NCBI RefSeq assembly: GCF_001941945.1
Contig: NZ_CP015583.1
Coordinates: forward strand, 3,992,501 to 4,056,500
Length of the DNA stretch: 64,000 nucleotides
Direction of reading: 5' to 3'
From: Roseomonas gilardii
GTDB lineage: Bacteria; Pseudomonadota; Alphaproteobacteria; Acetobacterales; Acetobacteraceae
The position numbers were made by a program, and so were the translations under genes. The notes beneath the pieces are model-generated. The model was not told the DNA's origin. It did no database searches and saw only the letters and a program-made list of their open reading frames with translations. Position 1 is the stretch's first letter. Each line of letters begins with the position of its first letter. Shown here in pieces: positions 45,838-53,822 of this stretch.

Positions 45838-46569
45838 ATGCGCCTCCTCCTCCTCAATGGCAACACCGACTCGGCCATGACCGAGCGCCTGCGCCACCAC
45901 GCCACCGGCTGGCTGGCCCGGCAGGAGCGGAGGGATGTCGAGCTGGTCCCCTGCACCGCCCGCTTCGGCGCCCGCTACATCGCCACCCGCGCCGCCGTGG
46001 CCGTGGCCGGGCACGCGGTGCTGGAGGCCATCGCGGAGCAGGACCGGGCGGTGGACCGCATCGCCATCGCCTGCTTCGGCGAGCCGGGTTTCCTGGCGGC
46101 GCGCGAGATCGCCCGCGTTCCCGTGCGCGGCATGGCCGAGGCCAGCATCGCCGCCGCCCTCGCCCTGGCTCCCGGGGCCCGGATCGCCCTGCTGACCGGC
46201 GGCGAGGCCTGGGTGCCCATGCTGCGGGAACACGCCTTCGCCCTGGGCCACGGGGCGGACCGCATCCTGGTCCGCGCCGTGCCGCCCGCCGGCGACGCCC
46301 TGGCGCGCGACCCGGACGGCGCGGCAAGGCTGCTGGCCCGGGCGGCGGAGGCCGTTATCGCGGAGGGGGCCGGCGTGGTGGTCCTGGGCGGCGCCGGGCT
46401 GGCGGGGCTTGCCCCGGCCGTGTCGGCGCACCTACCCGTGCCGGTGCTGGACAGCCTCGACTGCCTGATGGAGGCCAGCCTGGGCGAACCCCTGCCGCCC
46501 CTGCCCACACCGCCAGCCGCCCCGTCATCCGGCCTTTCCACGGCGCTCTCCGAACGCCTCGGCGGCTGA
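45838..46569 (+). CDS. Asp/Glu/hydantoin racemase-family protein lacking one catalytic Cys
   Basis: Cytosolic protein of 243 residues, Asp/Glu racemase superfamily, hydantoin-racemase branch. The start (MRLLLLNGNTDSAMTERL) and the first Cys motif (IACFGEPGF, Cys79) are conserved. The second catalytic position, normally Cys in an LGCAG context around residue 185, is Gly here (VVVLGGAGLAG, Gly185). Two-base racemisation would therefore be lost, although a one-Cys decarboxylase or isomerase, as in arylmalonate-decarboxylase relatives, remains possible. ATG 45838 begins the domain; the frame is open upstream. The C-terminus ends in a Pro-rich tail. Confidence 0.85.
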   Translation: MRLLLLNGNTDSAMTERLRHHATGWLARQERRDVELVPCTARFGARYIATRAAVAVAGHAVLEAIAEQDRAVDRIAIACFGEPGFLAAREIARVPVRGMAEASIAAALALAPGARIALLTGGEAWVPMLREHAFALGHGADRILVRAVPPAGDALARDPDGAARLLARAAEAVIAEGAGVVVLGGAGLAGLAPAVSAHLPVPVLDSLDCLMEASLGEPLPPLPTPPAAPSSGLSTALSERLGG

Positions 46570-46618
46570 TCCGGGTCCTCTCCGCGCGCCGCGCTTCGTG
46601 GCGGCCGCGGGGAAAGGC

Positions 46619-46638
46619 GGTGCCAGGGGGATGGCACC
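46619..46638. terminator. Hairpin between convergent genes
   Basis: GGTGCCA - GGGGGA - TGGCACC is a perfect 7-bp stem between the racemase-like gene and the Bug receptor gene, whose 3' ends face each other. It may serve both transcripts. No U-tract is present. Confidence 0.4.
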
Positions 46639-46654
46639 AGGGCGTGCGGCCCTC

Positions 46655-47644
46655 CTACTCCGCGCGGATGCCGGCGGCGCGGATCACCGGCTCCAGCGTG
46701 CTGCGCTCCTGCTCCACCACCTCGGCGAACTGCGCCGGGGTGCCGCCGCCGATCTGCGCCCCCTGTTCCACGAAGCGCCCGCCGATCTCCGGGTCGTGCA
46801 GCGCCGCCGTGACCAGCTCCGCCACGCGCCCGGTGATGGCGGGCGGCGTGCCCGCCGGCGCCGCCATGCCGAAGGCGGTGCCGAAGACGAAGTCCACGCC
46901 CTGCTCGCGCATGGTGGGGACCTCCGGCAGTTGCGGCAGGCGCTGCGGGCTGGCCACCGCCAGCGGGCGCACGCCATGGCCGCGGATCTGGCCCAGGATG
47001 TTCGGCACGTTGTCGATGACCATGTCGATGTTGCCGGCGACGAGATCCGTCACCGCCGGGGCCGCGCCGCGATAGGGGATGTGCTGGATGTCCACGCCGG
47101 TGCGCTGCTTGAACAGTTCCAGCGCCAGATGGAGGCTGCTGCCCGCCCCGGCGGAGCCGGCGGTGAGCCGGCCCGGCGATGCCTTCGCCGCCGCGATCAC
47201 CTCTCCCACATTGCGCCAGGGACGCGCGTTGGCGACGCAGAAGACCTTCGGCGTATGGGCCAGCAGCACGATCGGCGCGAAGGCGGTCCGCGTGTCATAG
47301 GGCATGCTGCGATAGATGTACTGGTTGACCGCGAGGGGCCCGAGCGCGCTGGCCAGCAGCGTGTGGCCATCCGGCGGCGACTTCGCCACCACGTCGGCGC
47401 CGATATTGCCGCCCGCGCCGGCGCGGTTCTCCACCACCACCGGCTGGCCGAGCTGCGCCGTCATCCGCTGCGTCACGGCGCGGGCCAGCGTGTCCACCAG
47501 CCCGCCGGGCGGGAAGGGCACGATGACGCGCACCGGCTTGGTCGGCCAGGGGGCGGCGGCCGCATCCTGGGCCTGGGCCCTCCCCAGCATGGGCAGGGCG
47601 AGGCTGCCGAGGGCGAGCCCCCGGCGGGTGACGATCCCGGACAT
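46655..47644 (-). CDS. Bug/TctC-family substrate-binding protein
   Basis: Periplasmic receptor of 329 residues of the tripartite tricarboxylate transporter (Bug) family. An RR-containing leader (TRRGLALGSLALPMLGRAQA) precedes the typical mature start WPTKPVRVIVPFPPGG. The ligand-loop region VVENRAGAGGNIGADVVAKS is intact. The small and large membrane subunits (TctB, TctA) are not encoded here, as is common for these expanded receptors. It ligates carboxylates. Its place behind the MarR regulator and a 2-oxo-acid-decarboxylase-like enzyme suggests an aromatic or 2-oxo acid. GAGGAGG precedes the ATG. The last gene of the likely operon. Confidence 0.9.
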   Translation of the reverse strand: MSGIVTRRGLALGSLALPMLGRAQAQDAAAAPWPTKPVRVIVPFPPGGLVDTLARAVTQRMTAQLGQPVVVENRAGAGGNIGADVVAKSPPDGHTLLASALGPLAVNQYIYRSMPYDTRTAFAPIVLLAHTPKVFCVANARPWRNVGEVIAAAKASPGRLTAGSAGAGSSLHLALELFKQRTGVDIQHIPYRGAAPAVTDLVAGNIDMVIDNVPNILGQIRGHGVRPLAVASPQRLPQLPEVPTMREQGVDFVFGTAFGMAAPAGTPPAITGRVAELVTAALHDPEIGGRFVEQGAQIGGGTPAQFAEVVEQERSTLEPVIRAAGIRAE

Positions 47645-47725
47645 GGATTTCCTCCTCGTGAAACGCCGCCCCGCTTCTTCCGGCGGGCGGTCTGGGTTCC
47701 GGGTTTCCGGCGGGCCGTTCCCCGG

Positions 47726-49348
47726 TCAGGACTTGTGGTAGAGGGTGGGGATCGCCGGATCGACCGCGACCTCCACCAGCATCGGCCCTTCGGCATGGCA
47801 GGCGGCGTGCAGCGCCTCGTCCAGCGCGGCGGGATGCGTCACGCGCTGCCCGGGACAACCCAGCCCGCGCGCCAGATCGACGAAGCCGATGCCCGGCAGG
47901 TCGATGCCCGGCACGTCGCGCACCTGCATCACCTGGCTGAAGGAGCGCATGGCGCCGTAGCCGCCGTTGTTGATCACCACCACGGCCAGCGGCAGCCGGT
48001 GCTGCACGGCGGTCCAGAGCGCCTGGAAGGAATACATCGCCGAACCGTCGCCAATCAGGCAGACCACGCGCTGCCCCGGCTTTGCCAGCGCGATGCCGAC
48101 CGCCGCCGGCAGGGAATAGCCGAGCCCGCCGCTCGCCATGGTGAAGAAGCTGCCCCAGCGGTTGCGCGGCATCTGCGCCTGGATCGCCGGTCGGTGCGAG
48201 GGCGCCTCTTCCACCAGCACCGCATCCGCCGGCATGGCGGCCTGGAGGCGGTGCAGCAGCCAGGCGGCGGGGATCGGTTCGGCGGGCGTGGGCGGCGCCG
48301 GGCGCGGACGCGGGGCCGGCAGGGTGCGCTCCGTCGCCGGCAGGGCGGCGGCCAGCGCCGGCAGGCCGAGGCGCAGGCTGCCCAGGATGGCGGTGCCGGC
48401 GGGGGCGGAGGCAGCGGCCTCCCCATCCATGGTGAACTGGAAGAGGGGGATGCCGCTGCGGAAGAAGGGCGCGTCGCCCTCGATGTGGAAGGTGAAGACC
48501 GGCGCCCCCGCCACCAGCACGAGGTCATGGGCCATCAGCCTGTCGGAGACCGCCTGGGGTGCCGCGGGCAGGAAGCCGGCGAAGAGCGGATGCTCCTCCG
48601 GGAAGGCGATGCGCGAGGCGAAGGGCGCGGTCATCACCGGCGCGCCGAGACGCTCGGCGAGGGCGACCAGCGCCTCGCCCGCGCCCTCGGCATCCACCTC
48701 CGACCCGGCCACGATCAACGGGCGACGCGCCGCCGCGATGGCCTGCGCGGCCGCCGCGATGGCGGCGGGGTCGGGCGCCATCTCCGACGACAGGCGGCGT
48801 GGCTGTACCGGTTGGCAGGCGGCCGACCAGTCATCGGCGGGGATGGAGACGAAGCAGGGGCCGAAAGGGCGCTGCATGGCGATGCGGTGCGCCTGGGCGA
48901 TGGCCGCCGGCACATCCGCCGCCCGCGCCGGCTCGATGCTGAACTTCACATAGGGCCGGGGGAACTGCGCCGCGTCGGTGGCGCCGAGGAAGGGCAGGTT
49001 CGGCAGCAGCGAGCGCGCCTGCTGCCCCGCCGTCACCACCAGCGGCGTCTGGTTGCGCCAGGCGGTGAAGAGGTTGCCCAGCGCATGGCCCACCCCGGCG
49101 GCGGAATGCAGGTTGACGAAGGCGGCCCGCCCCGTGGCCCGGGCATGGCCGTCCGCCATGCCGACCACGCTCGCTTCCTGCAGGCCCAGGACGTAGCGGA
49201 AATCCGCCGGCCAGCGATCGAGCAGGCCGAGTTCGGTGGAGCCGGGATTGCCGAAGACCGTGGTCATGCCGAGGTCGCGCAGCAGGTCGAGCACCGCCTG
49301 CCGCACGGTGGTCGTGGTGCCGGAATAGGCGGACAAATGGGCGGACAT
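47726..49348 (-). CDS. Thiamine-diphosphate enzyme, benzoylformate-decarboxylase-like
   Basis: Cytosolic ThDP-dependent enzyme of 540 residues. The N-terminal Pyr domain has GNPGSTELGLLDRW, the ThDP-activating glutamate (LQEASVVGMADG, Glu58) and His81 in NLHSAAGVGHALG. The last set (Ser37, Glu58, His81) matches benzoylformate decarboxylase, as does FTFHIEGDAPFF in the middle. The C-terminal PP domain has the ThDP motif GDGSAMYSFQALWTAVQHRL ... VINN. It would decarboxylate an aryl-2-oxo acid such as benzoylformate; other 2-oxo acids are possible. It lies 42 bp after marR and 81 bp before the Bug receptor, suggesting one regulated catabolic unit. Confidence 0.88.
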   Translation of the reverse strand: MSAHLSAYSGTTTTVRQAVLDLLRDLGMTTVFGNPGSTELGLLDRWPADFRYVLGLQEASVVGMADGHARATGRAAFVNLHSAAGVGHALGNLFTAWRNQTPLVVTAGQQARSLLPNLPFLGATDAAQFPRPYVKFSIEPARAADVPAAIAQAHRIAMQRPFGPCFVSIPADDWSAACQPVQPRRLSSEMAPDPAAIAAAAQAIAAARRPLIVAGSEVDAEGAGEALVALAERLGAPVMTAPFASRIAFPEEHPLFAGFLPAAPQAVSDRLMAHDLVLVAGAPVFTFHIEGDAPFFRSGIPLFQFTMDGEAAASAPAGTAILGSLRLGLPALAAALPATERTLPAPRPRPAPPTPAEPIPAAWLLHRLQAAMPADAVLVEEAPSHRPAIQAQMPRNRWGSFFTMASGGLGYSLPAAVGIALAKPGQRVVCLIGDGSAMYSFQALWTAVQHRLPLAVVVINNGGYGAMRSFSQVMQVRDVPGIDLPGIGFVDLARGLGCPGQRVTHPAALDEALHAACHAEGPMLVEVAVDPAIPTLYHKS

Positions 49349-49390
49349 GGGGTGGCGTTTCCTCCTCGTGTTCTTCTCTGTTTGCCGGCC

Positions 49391-49933
49391 TCAGCCGATC
49401 CCGGCGGCGATGCGCCGCAGGATGGCCAGGAACATCGCCCGCTGCTCCGGCCCGACCAGCGCATCGAGCGCCGCGTCATGCGCCGCCGCATGGCCCGAAA
49501 GCGCCCGCAGCACGGCCTCTCCCTCCGCCGTGACGAAGAGGGCATAGCTGCGCCGGTCCCGCGGCGCGCGGCGGCGCTGGATCAGGCCGCGCTTCTCCAG
49601 GTCGGCCAGGGCCGGGGTCAGGGTGGACTTGTCGCGCCCCGCCGCGGCGCTGAGCGCCGTCTGCGACAGGCCGGAATTCGCCGCGATGATGCGCAGGATC
49701 GCGAAGCGGCCGGGCCGCAGGTCGCTCTGCCCGGTGCGGCGCGCGAAGGCGGCGAAGGAGGCCTCCTGCGCCAGCCGCAGGTTGAAGCCGAGCATCTCCT
49801 CCAGCCCGCCCAGGCCGGTCTCGCCATCCGGGCGGCCAGGGGGCGGGGGAGCGGGCGGCGAATCCCCGGAGGTGGCGGCCTCCTCCTCCGCAGGCATGGG
49901 CGCACCGGGCCGCGAGGCTCGCAGCGGGGCCAT
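49391..49933 (-). CDS. MarR-family transcriptional regulator
   Basis: Regulator of 180 residues. An N-terminal Pro/Gly-rich stretch (about 1-45) precedes the winged helix-turn-helix. The core is DLRPGRFAILRIIAANSGLS followed by AAGRDKSTLTPALADLEKRG. The wing is RRRAPRDRRSYALFVTAEGE. ATG 49933 has AAGGAG eight bases upstream. MarR proteins usually repress their own operon and are relieved by a small aromatic ligand. An operator-like dyad lies about 75 bp upstream at 50007-50022. The downstream decarboxylase-like enzyme suggests an aryl-2-oxo acid as inducer. Confidence 0.9.
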   Translation of the reverse strand: MAPLRASRPGAPMPAEEEAATSGDSPPAPPPPGRPDGETGLGGLEEMLGFNLRLAQEASFAAFARRTGQSDLRPGRFAILRIIAANSGLSQTALSAAAGRDKSTLTPALADLEKRGLIQRRRAPRDRRSYALFVTAEGEAVLRALSGHAAAHDAALDALVGPEQRAMFLAILRRIAAGIG

Positions 49934-50006
49934 GAAGGTCGCTCCTTTCCCTGGGCGGCGGGCTCTGGCGGCCTGCCTGCCGGGCCCACGGGTCCGGGGC
50001 CTTATT

Positions 50007-50022
50007 GGTAGGATATCCAACC
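50007..50022. promoter_or_regulatory. Candidate MarR operator
   Basis: GGTAGGATATCCAACC is a 16-bp near-perfect dyad centred on the palindrome GGATATCC (one mismatched pair). It sits in the gap upstream of the marR gene, the usual place of autoregulatory MarR sites. Confidence 0.55.
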
Positions 50023-50073
50023 TTTCACCGGAAGGACAAGCGAAATGCGGCGAGGGCCGCCTTTCCCCGGCCG

Positions 50074-51558
50074 CTATCCCGCCCGCCGGAAGCGGAGCCA
50101 GCGCATGCCCGGCCCGACCCCCAGCGCCGCCTGCCGCCCCCGCGCGCCGTCCGAGAGCGTGACCCCGTCCTGCCGCCAGGAGCCGTCCCGCAGCGCATCG
50201 CCCAGCGCCACCGCCTCCATCCCCCCGGCGACGGAGACGGTGATCCGGCGGGGCCGGGGCGGCTCCAGCCGGCGCTTGGCCACCACGTCGTAGAGCGGCG
50301 CGCCGAGCTGCATCCCGTAGAAGAAGGTCCCGGCGGAATCCTGCAGCAGGCAGGTCACCACGCCGTCCGTGACCTCCTCCGCCCAGGGGTTGGACAGGTC
50401 GCCGGACAGGGCGAGGTCGAGCGTGGCGGGCATGAAGCCCGACGCTTCCCGCCCATCGTCGCGCAGCAGCGCCAGGGTGTTGCGCAGGGCGTGGAAGCCG
50501 GGCTTGCGGCTGCCATCGCCGCGCACCAGGCCGAAATGCGCCTCGTTGGAGCGCCCGCGCGACAGCGGCTCGTCCAGCAGCTCGTAGAAGTACCAGCGCT
50601 CCAGCCCGTTCTTCAGGCAGTAGGCGCCGTAGCCGGTCATGTAGAGGGCGGCGATGTCCTCGGGGCAGGGGTGGTTGCCCTCGTCCAGCCCGGTCGGGTC
50701 GGTGTTGTAGCCGAGCTCCGTCGCCCAGAAGGGCTTGCCCGGTGCCAGCGGGTTGGCGGCATAGGTGGCGCCGTAGCGCAGGCTGCCATAGCGCAGCGTC
50801 TCGCCCCCCCGCGTCAGCGGCGCGCCCTGTCCCCGCAGCCAGGGCGGCCGCCCGCCCGGATAGGGGTGGAAGGTGCCGCGGTCGTTGAAGGGAATGGACC
50901 CGGCGATGCGCCAGGACTGGCGGACGTCGATCACCGTCGGCGCCCCGATCGGCAGGGTGGCGAAGCGCGGATCGGCATCCCGCGCCGCCCGTAGCTCCCG
51001 CTGCCAGCGCACCGCCTCGGCATCGCCGTCGCGGTTCTGGCGGCGCATGAAGCCCTGGTACCAGCCATCGATCTCGTTGGAGCCCTCGAACCCGTCCACC
51101 GCACCGGGCACCAGCTTGCGCGCGATGGCGATGCACCGGGCGGCCGGGAAGTCGTTCGCCCCGGCATGGCTCAGCAGCGTGATGCCGTGCCGCTCCTGCA
51201 GCGTGTTCACCCAGCCGATCGGCGCGGGCCGGTCGGGCAGGGAGCCACGGATGCGGCGGATGCCCAGCTCCGCCAGCGCGGGCCGGACACGGCCCTCGAA
51301 ATCCTCGTAGTCGCGGCTGTTCTGCAGATGCACGTTGATGCCGTGCCCGCCGTGGAAATCCGCCACGCGCAGGGCGGTGACGCGCCCCTGCATCGGCTGC
51401 GGCGGGGACAGGGGGCCGGCATAAAGGTCCCGCTCCCGCTCCGCCCTGGCATCCCGGGTGGCGGGTGCGGCGATCAGGCCCGACAGGGCCAGCCCCGCCA
51501 GATGGCGGCGGGCGATGGGGGTGGCGATGGGTCGTCTCCCTCCTGGCATGAGGGCCAT
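50074..51558 (-). CDS. Secreted TIM-barrel glycoside-hydrolase-like protein
   Basis: Exported protein of 494 residues with a Tat-like or Sec leader (RRHLAGLALSGLIAAPATRD ... ARA). The middle resembles a glycosidase TIM barrel: the acid/base-type FEGSNEIDGWYQGF after strand 4 and FWATELGYNTDPTG after strand 7 give plausible acid/base (Glu in SNE) and nucleophile (Glu in TEL) residues. The HPYPGGRPPW segment is also clan-A like. The last 120 residues form a beta-rich domain. It was not matched to a known GH family by eye. The ATGs at 51558 and 51549 are both usable. It sits upstream of the MarR unit on the same strand, and 375 bp separate it from the next MFS gene. Confidence 0.75.
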   Translation of the reverse strand: MALMPGGRRPIATPIARRHLAGLALSGLIAAPATRDARAERERDLYAGPLSPPQPMQGRVTALRVADFHGGHGINVHLQNSRDYEDFEGRVRPALAELGIRRIRGSLPDRPAPIGWVNTLQERHGITLLSHAGANDFPAARCIAIARKLVPGAVDGFEGSNEIDGWYQGFMRRQNRDGDAEAVRWQRELRAARDADPRFATLPIGAPTVIDVRQSWRIAGSIPFNDRGTFHPYPGGRPPWLRGQGAPLTRGGETLRYGSLRYGATYAANPLAPGKPFWATELGYNTDPTGLDEGNHPCPEDIAALYMTGYGAYCLKNGLERWYFYELLDEPLSRGRSNEAHFGLVRGDGSRKPGFHALRNTLALLRDDGREASGFMPATLDLALSGDLSNPWAEEVTDGVVTCLLQDSAGTFFYGMQLGAPLYDVVAKRRLEPPRPRRITVSVAGGMEAVALGDALRDGSWRQDGVTLSDGARGRQAALGVGPGMRWLRFRRAG

Positions 51559-51626
51559 GCTCCCGACCGCATCTCTGGCGTCAAGCCTCGTGGCGCCGGG
51601 CCTGGCTTCCGGCGTCGCCCTGTCCC

Positions 51627-51897
51627 GGAGGAAGGCTCCGCCTTCCCCCAGACCCCCATCCGCCAGGACGCTGCGCGCCCTGGACCCCGTTCGTTGGTTC
51701 CTGCTGACGCCGGATCGCGCCGGAGAGCATCGCTCTCCGGCGGACTGCAGGTGCCATCAGCGCGGAGATGGTGATTTTCTTTCTCGGGAGCCCCCCGCAG
51801 GCTGACCTTGCCACCCAGCGCCAACTCAAGGTGGGGTCTGGGGGAATACTATTCCCCCAGCGGTGGGGGTTCCGGGGGCAGGCGGAGCCTCCCCCGG
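51627..51897 (+). repeat. Dispersed multi-hairpin intergenic element, copy C
   Basis: Forward copy in the gap between the hydrolase start and the MFS gene end. Stems are GGAGGAAGGC/GCCTTCCCCC (51627-51649), CCAGG/CCTGG, GCCGGAGAGC/GCTCTCCGGC (51719-51741), CTGGGGGAATA/TATTCCCCCAG (51838-51860) and CCGGGGGcAGGC/GCCTCCCCCGG (51872-51897). The fourth stem has a sequence entirely different from copies A and B but pairs perfectly. The segment between stems three and four is shortened relative to the others. Confidence 0.85.
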
Positions 51898-51933
51898 GGC
51901 TGGACGCGAGCGAGGTGCGGCAGCCCCGGCCCC

Positions 51934-53148
51934 CTACTCTGCCCGGTGCCGCTCCACATTTGGCAGCAGGATGGTGAGGATGCCGAGCAGGGGCAGGAAG
52001 GAGCAGAGGTGGTAGACGAAGGTGATGCCCCTCGCATCCGCCAGGATGCCGAGCAGGGCGGAGCCGAGGCCGCCCATGCCGAAGGCGAAGCCGAAGAACA
52101 GGCCGGAGATCACGCCGACACGGCCCGGCACGAGTTCCTGCGCATAGACCAGGATCGCCGAGAAGGCCGAGGCCAGGATCAGGCCGATCAGCACGGTGAG
52201 CACCGCCGTCCAGAACAGGTTCACGTAAGGCAGCGCCAGGGTGAAGGGCAGGATGCCGAGGATGGAGCCCCAGATCACCACCTTGCGCCCGAAGCGGTCC
52301 CCCACCGGGCCGCCCACCACGGTTCCGACCGCGACGGCGCCAAGAAAGAGGAAGAGATAGACCTGTGCGTCCTGGATGTTCAGGCCGAAGGTCTGCATCA
52401 GGTAGAAGGTGTAGTAGCTCGTCAGGCTGGCCATGTAGATGTACTTCGAGAAGACCAGGATGCCGAGCACGGTGATGGCCATCATGACCTTCTGCCGCGG
52501 CAGGACCGCATGCGGCGGGGTAGCGTGGCCGGGCGCGCGGCGGCGGCTGAGCATCTGACCGTGCGCCCAGCCACCGATCCACCAGAGCAGCGTCATGGCG
52601 AGCAGCGCGGCCAGCGAGAACCAGGCGACGCTGCCCTGTCCGCGCGGCAGGACGATATAGGCGGCCAGCAGCGGGCCGATCGCTGAGCCGGCATTGCCGC
52701 CAACCTGGAAGATGGACTGCGCCAGCCCGTGCCGCCCGCCCGAGGCGATGCGGGCGATGCGCGAGGAATCCGGGTGGAAGACCGAGGAGCCCATGCCGAC
52801 CATGGCGGCCGCGCAGAGCAGCGACCAGTAGTGGTCTGCCGTGGCGAGCAGCAGCAGGCCGCAGAAGGTGAAGCCCATGGCGACTGGCAGAGAGCGGGGC
52901 TGTGGCTTGCGGTCGGTGTACCAGCCCACGGCGGGCTGCAGCAGCGAGGCGGTGAGCTGGAAGGTGAAAGCGAGGAAGCCGATCTGGGTGAAGCTGAGCC
53001 CGTAGCTTGCCTTCAGCACGGGAAAGAGCGCCGCGAGCAGCGACTGCATCATGTCGTTGAGCAGGTGGCAGAGGCTGAGCGCCGCCAGCACGGTGAAGGC
53101 GGTCTGGCTCGCGGCGGGCCGTTCGGCGGCAAGGCTGCCCTGGCTCAT
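51934..53148 (-). CDS. MFS transporter, fosmidomycin-resistance-like
   Basis: Inner-membrane efflux transporter of 404 residues with about 12 helices. Family-specific segments of the Fsr group are visible: LNDMMQSLLAALFPVLKASY in helix 1 and SSVFHPDSSRIARIASGGRH between helices 4 and 5. Also present is GPVGDRFGRKVVIWGSILGI in the second half. The start at 53148 (MSQGSLAAERP) is supported by GGGG upstream; the open frame begins earlier without membrane content. Members export fosmidomycin or unrelated compounds, so resistance is a family label only. It is preceded by a 280-bp gap without another feature. Confidence 0.88.
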   Translation of the reverse strand: MSQGSLAAERPAASQTAFTVLAALSLCHLLNDMMQSLLAALFPVLKASYGLSFTQIGFLAFTFQLTASLLQPAVGWYTDRKPQPRSLPVAMGFTFCGLLLLATADHYWSLLCAAAMVGMGSSVFHPDSSRIARIASGGRHGLAQSIFQVGGNAGSAIGPLLAAYIVLPRGQGSVAWFSLAALLAMTLLWWIGGWAHGQMLSRRRAPGHATPPHAVLPRQKVMMAITVLGILVFSKYIYMASLTSYYTFYLMQTFGLNIQDAQVYLFLFLGAVAVGTVVGGPVGDRFGRKVVIWGSILGILPFTLALPYVNLFWTAVLTVLIGLILASAFSAILVYAQELVPGRVGVISGLFFGFAFGMGGLGSALLGILADARGITFVYHLCSFLPLLGILTILLPNVERHRAE

Positions 53149-53429
53149 ATGGCGTTTCCCCTCGGTCAGCCGATTCCGGACAGGCCGGACCGGTCCTTCT
53201 GGAGGCCGGAAAGGCCGGTGCGGCCGGCAGGAAGCCATCAGGAATCGCATGGGCCATGCCGTCCAAGCCCAGGTTTTTCCGCAGCCCAGACCCTCGGGTG
53301 CGGCCTTTTCAGGCGGCCGGGCCTCGATGCCGGACCGGGAGGCCGGTCAGGGCCGGGCCAGCGGGCGACGGATGCCCGGCTCTACCGATGGGGGACGGGC
53401 ACGGCCCGCCCCGCCCGGGAGATGGCCGT

Positions 53430-53804
53430 TCAGCTGACGGCGACGCAGGCGACGCCGGCAAGGATCAGGGACAGGCCGCCGATCCGCAGCATGTTGATCG
53501 GCTCACCCAGCAGGAAATAGCCGGCGCACATGGTCAGCACAAAGCCCAGGGCGACGCAGGGATAGGCCTGGGACAGGTTCATGCGCGACAGGACGAGGAG
53601 CCAGACCACCGCGCTCAGCCCGAAGCAGGTCAGGCCGCCCAGGACCCAGGGCGAAGTGATGATGGAAGCGACCGTATCGACCGGCTGGCGCCGGCTCAGC
53701 GCGAGCTGAACCGGCTCCGAGGACATGCCGATCTTGAGCACCACCTGGGAGAAGGTGGCGAGGGCGATGCTGCTGATCAGCAGGAAGTAGGTGGAGATGG
53801 GCAT
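53430..53804 (-). CDS. Small DMT-superfamily membrane protein (ArnE/EamA-like)
   Basis: Inner-membrane protein of 124 residues with four hydrophobic segments. The pattern LVLSRMNLSQAYPCVALGFV followed by GYFLLGEPINMLRIGGLSLI matches small DMT proteins of the EmrE/ArnE type. In lipid-sugar clusters such proteins act as flippase partners for undecaprenyl-linked sugars. It lies 18 bp after the multi-TM protein and ends the three-gene unit UbiA - multi-TM - DMT. The context fits flipping of a polyprenyl-phosphate sugar; drug efflux is the alternative. Confidence 0.8.
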   Translation of the reverse strand: MPISTYFLLISSIALATFSQVVLKIGMSSEPVQLALSRRQPVDTVASIITSPWVLGGLTCFGLSAVVWLLVLSRMNLSQAYPCVALGFVLTMCAGYFLLGEPINMLRIGGLSLILAGVACVAVS

Positions 53805-53822
53805 GCGCGTTCCGTCTGATCC

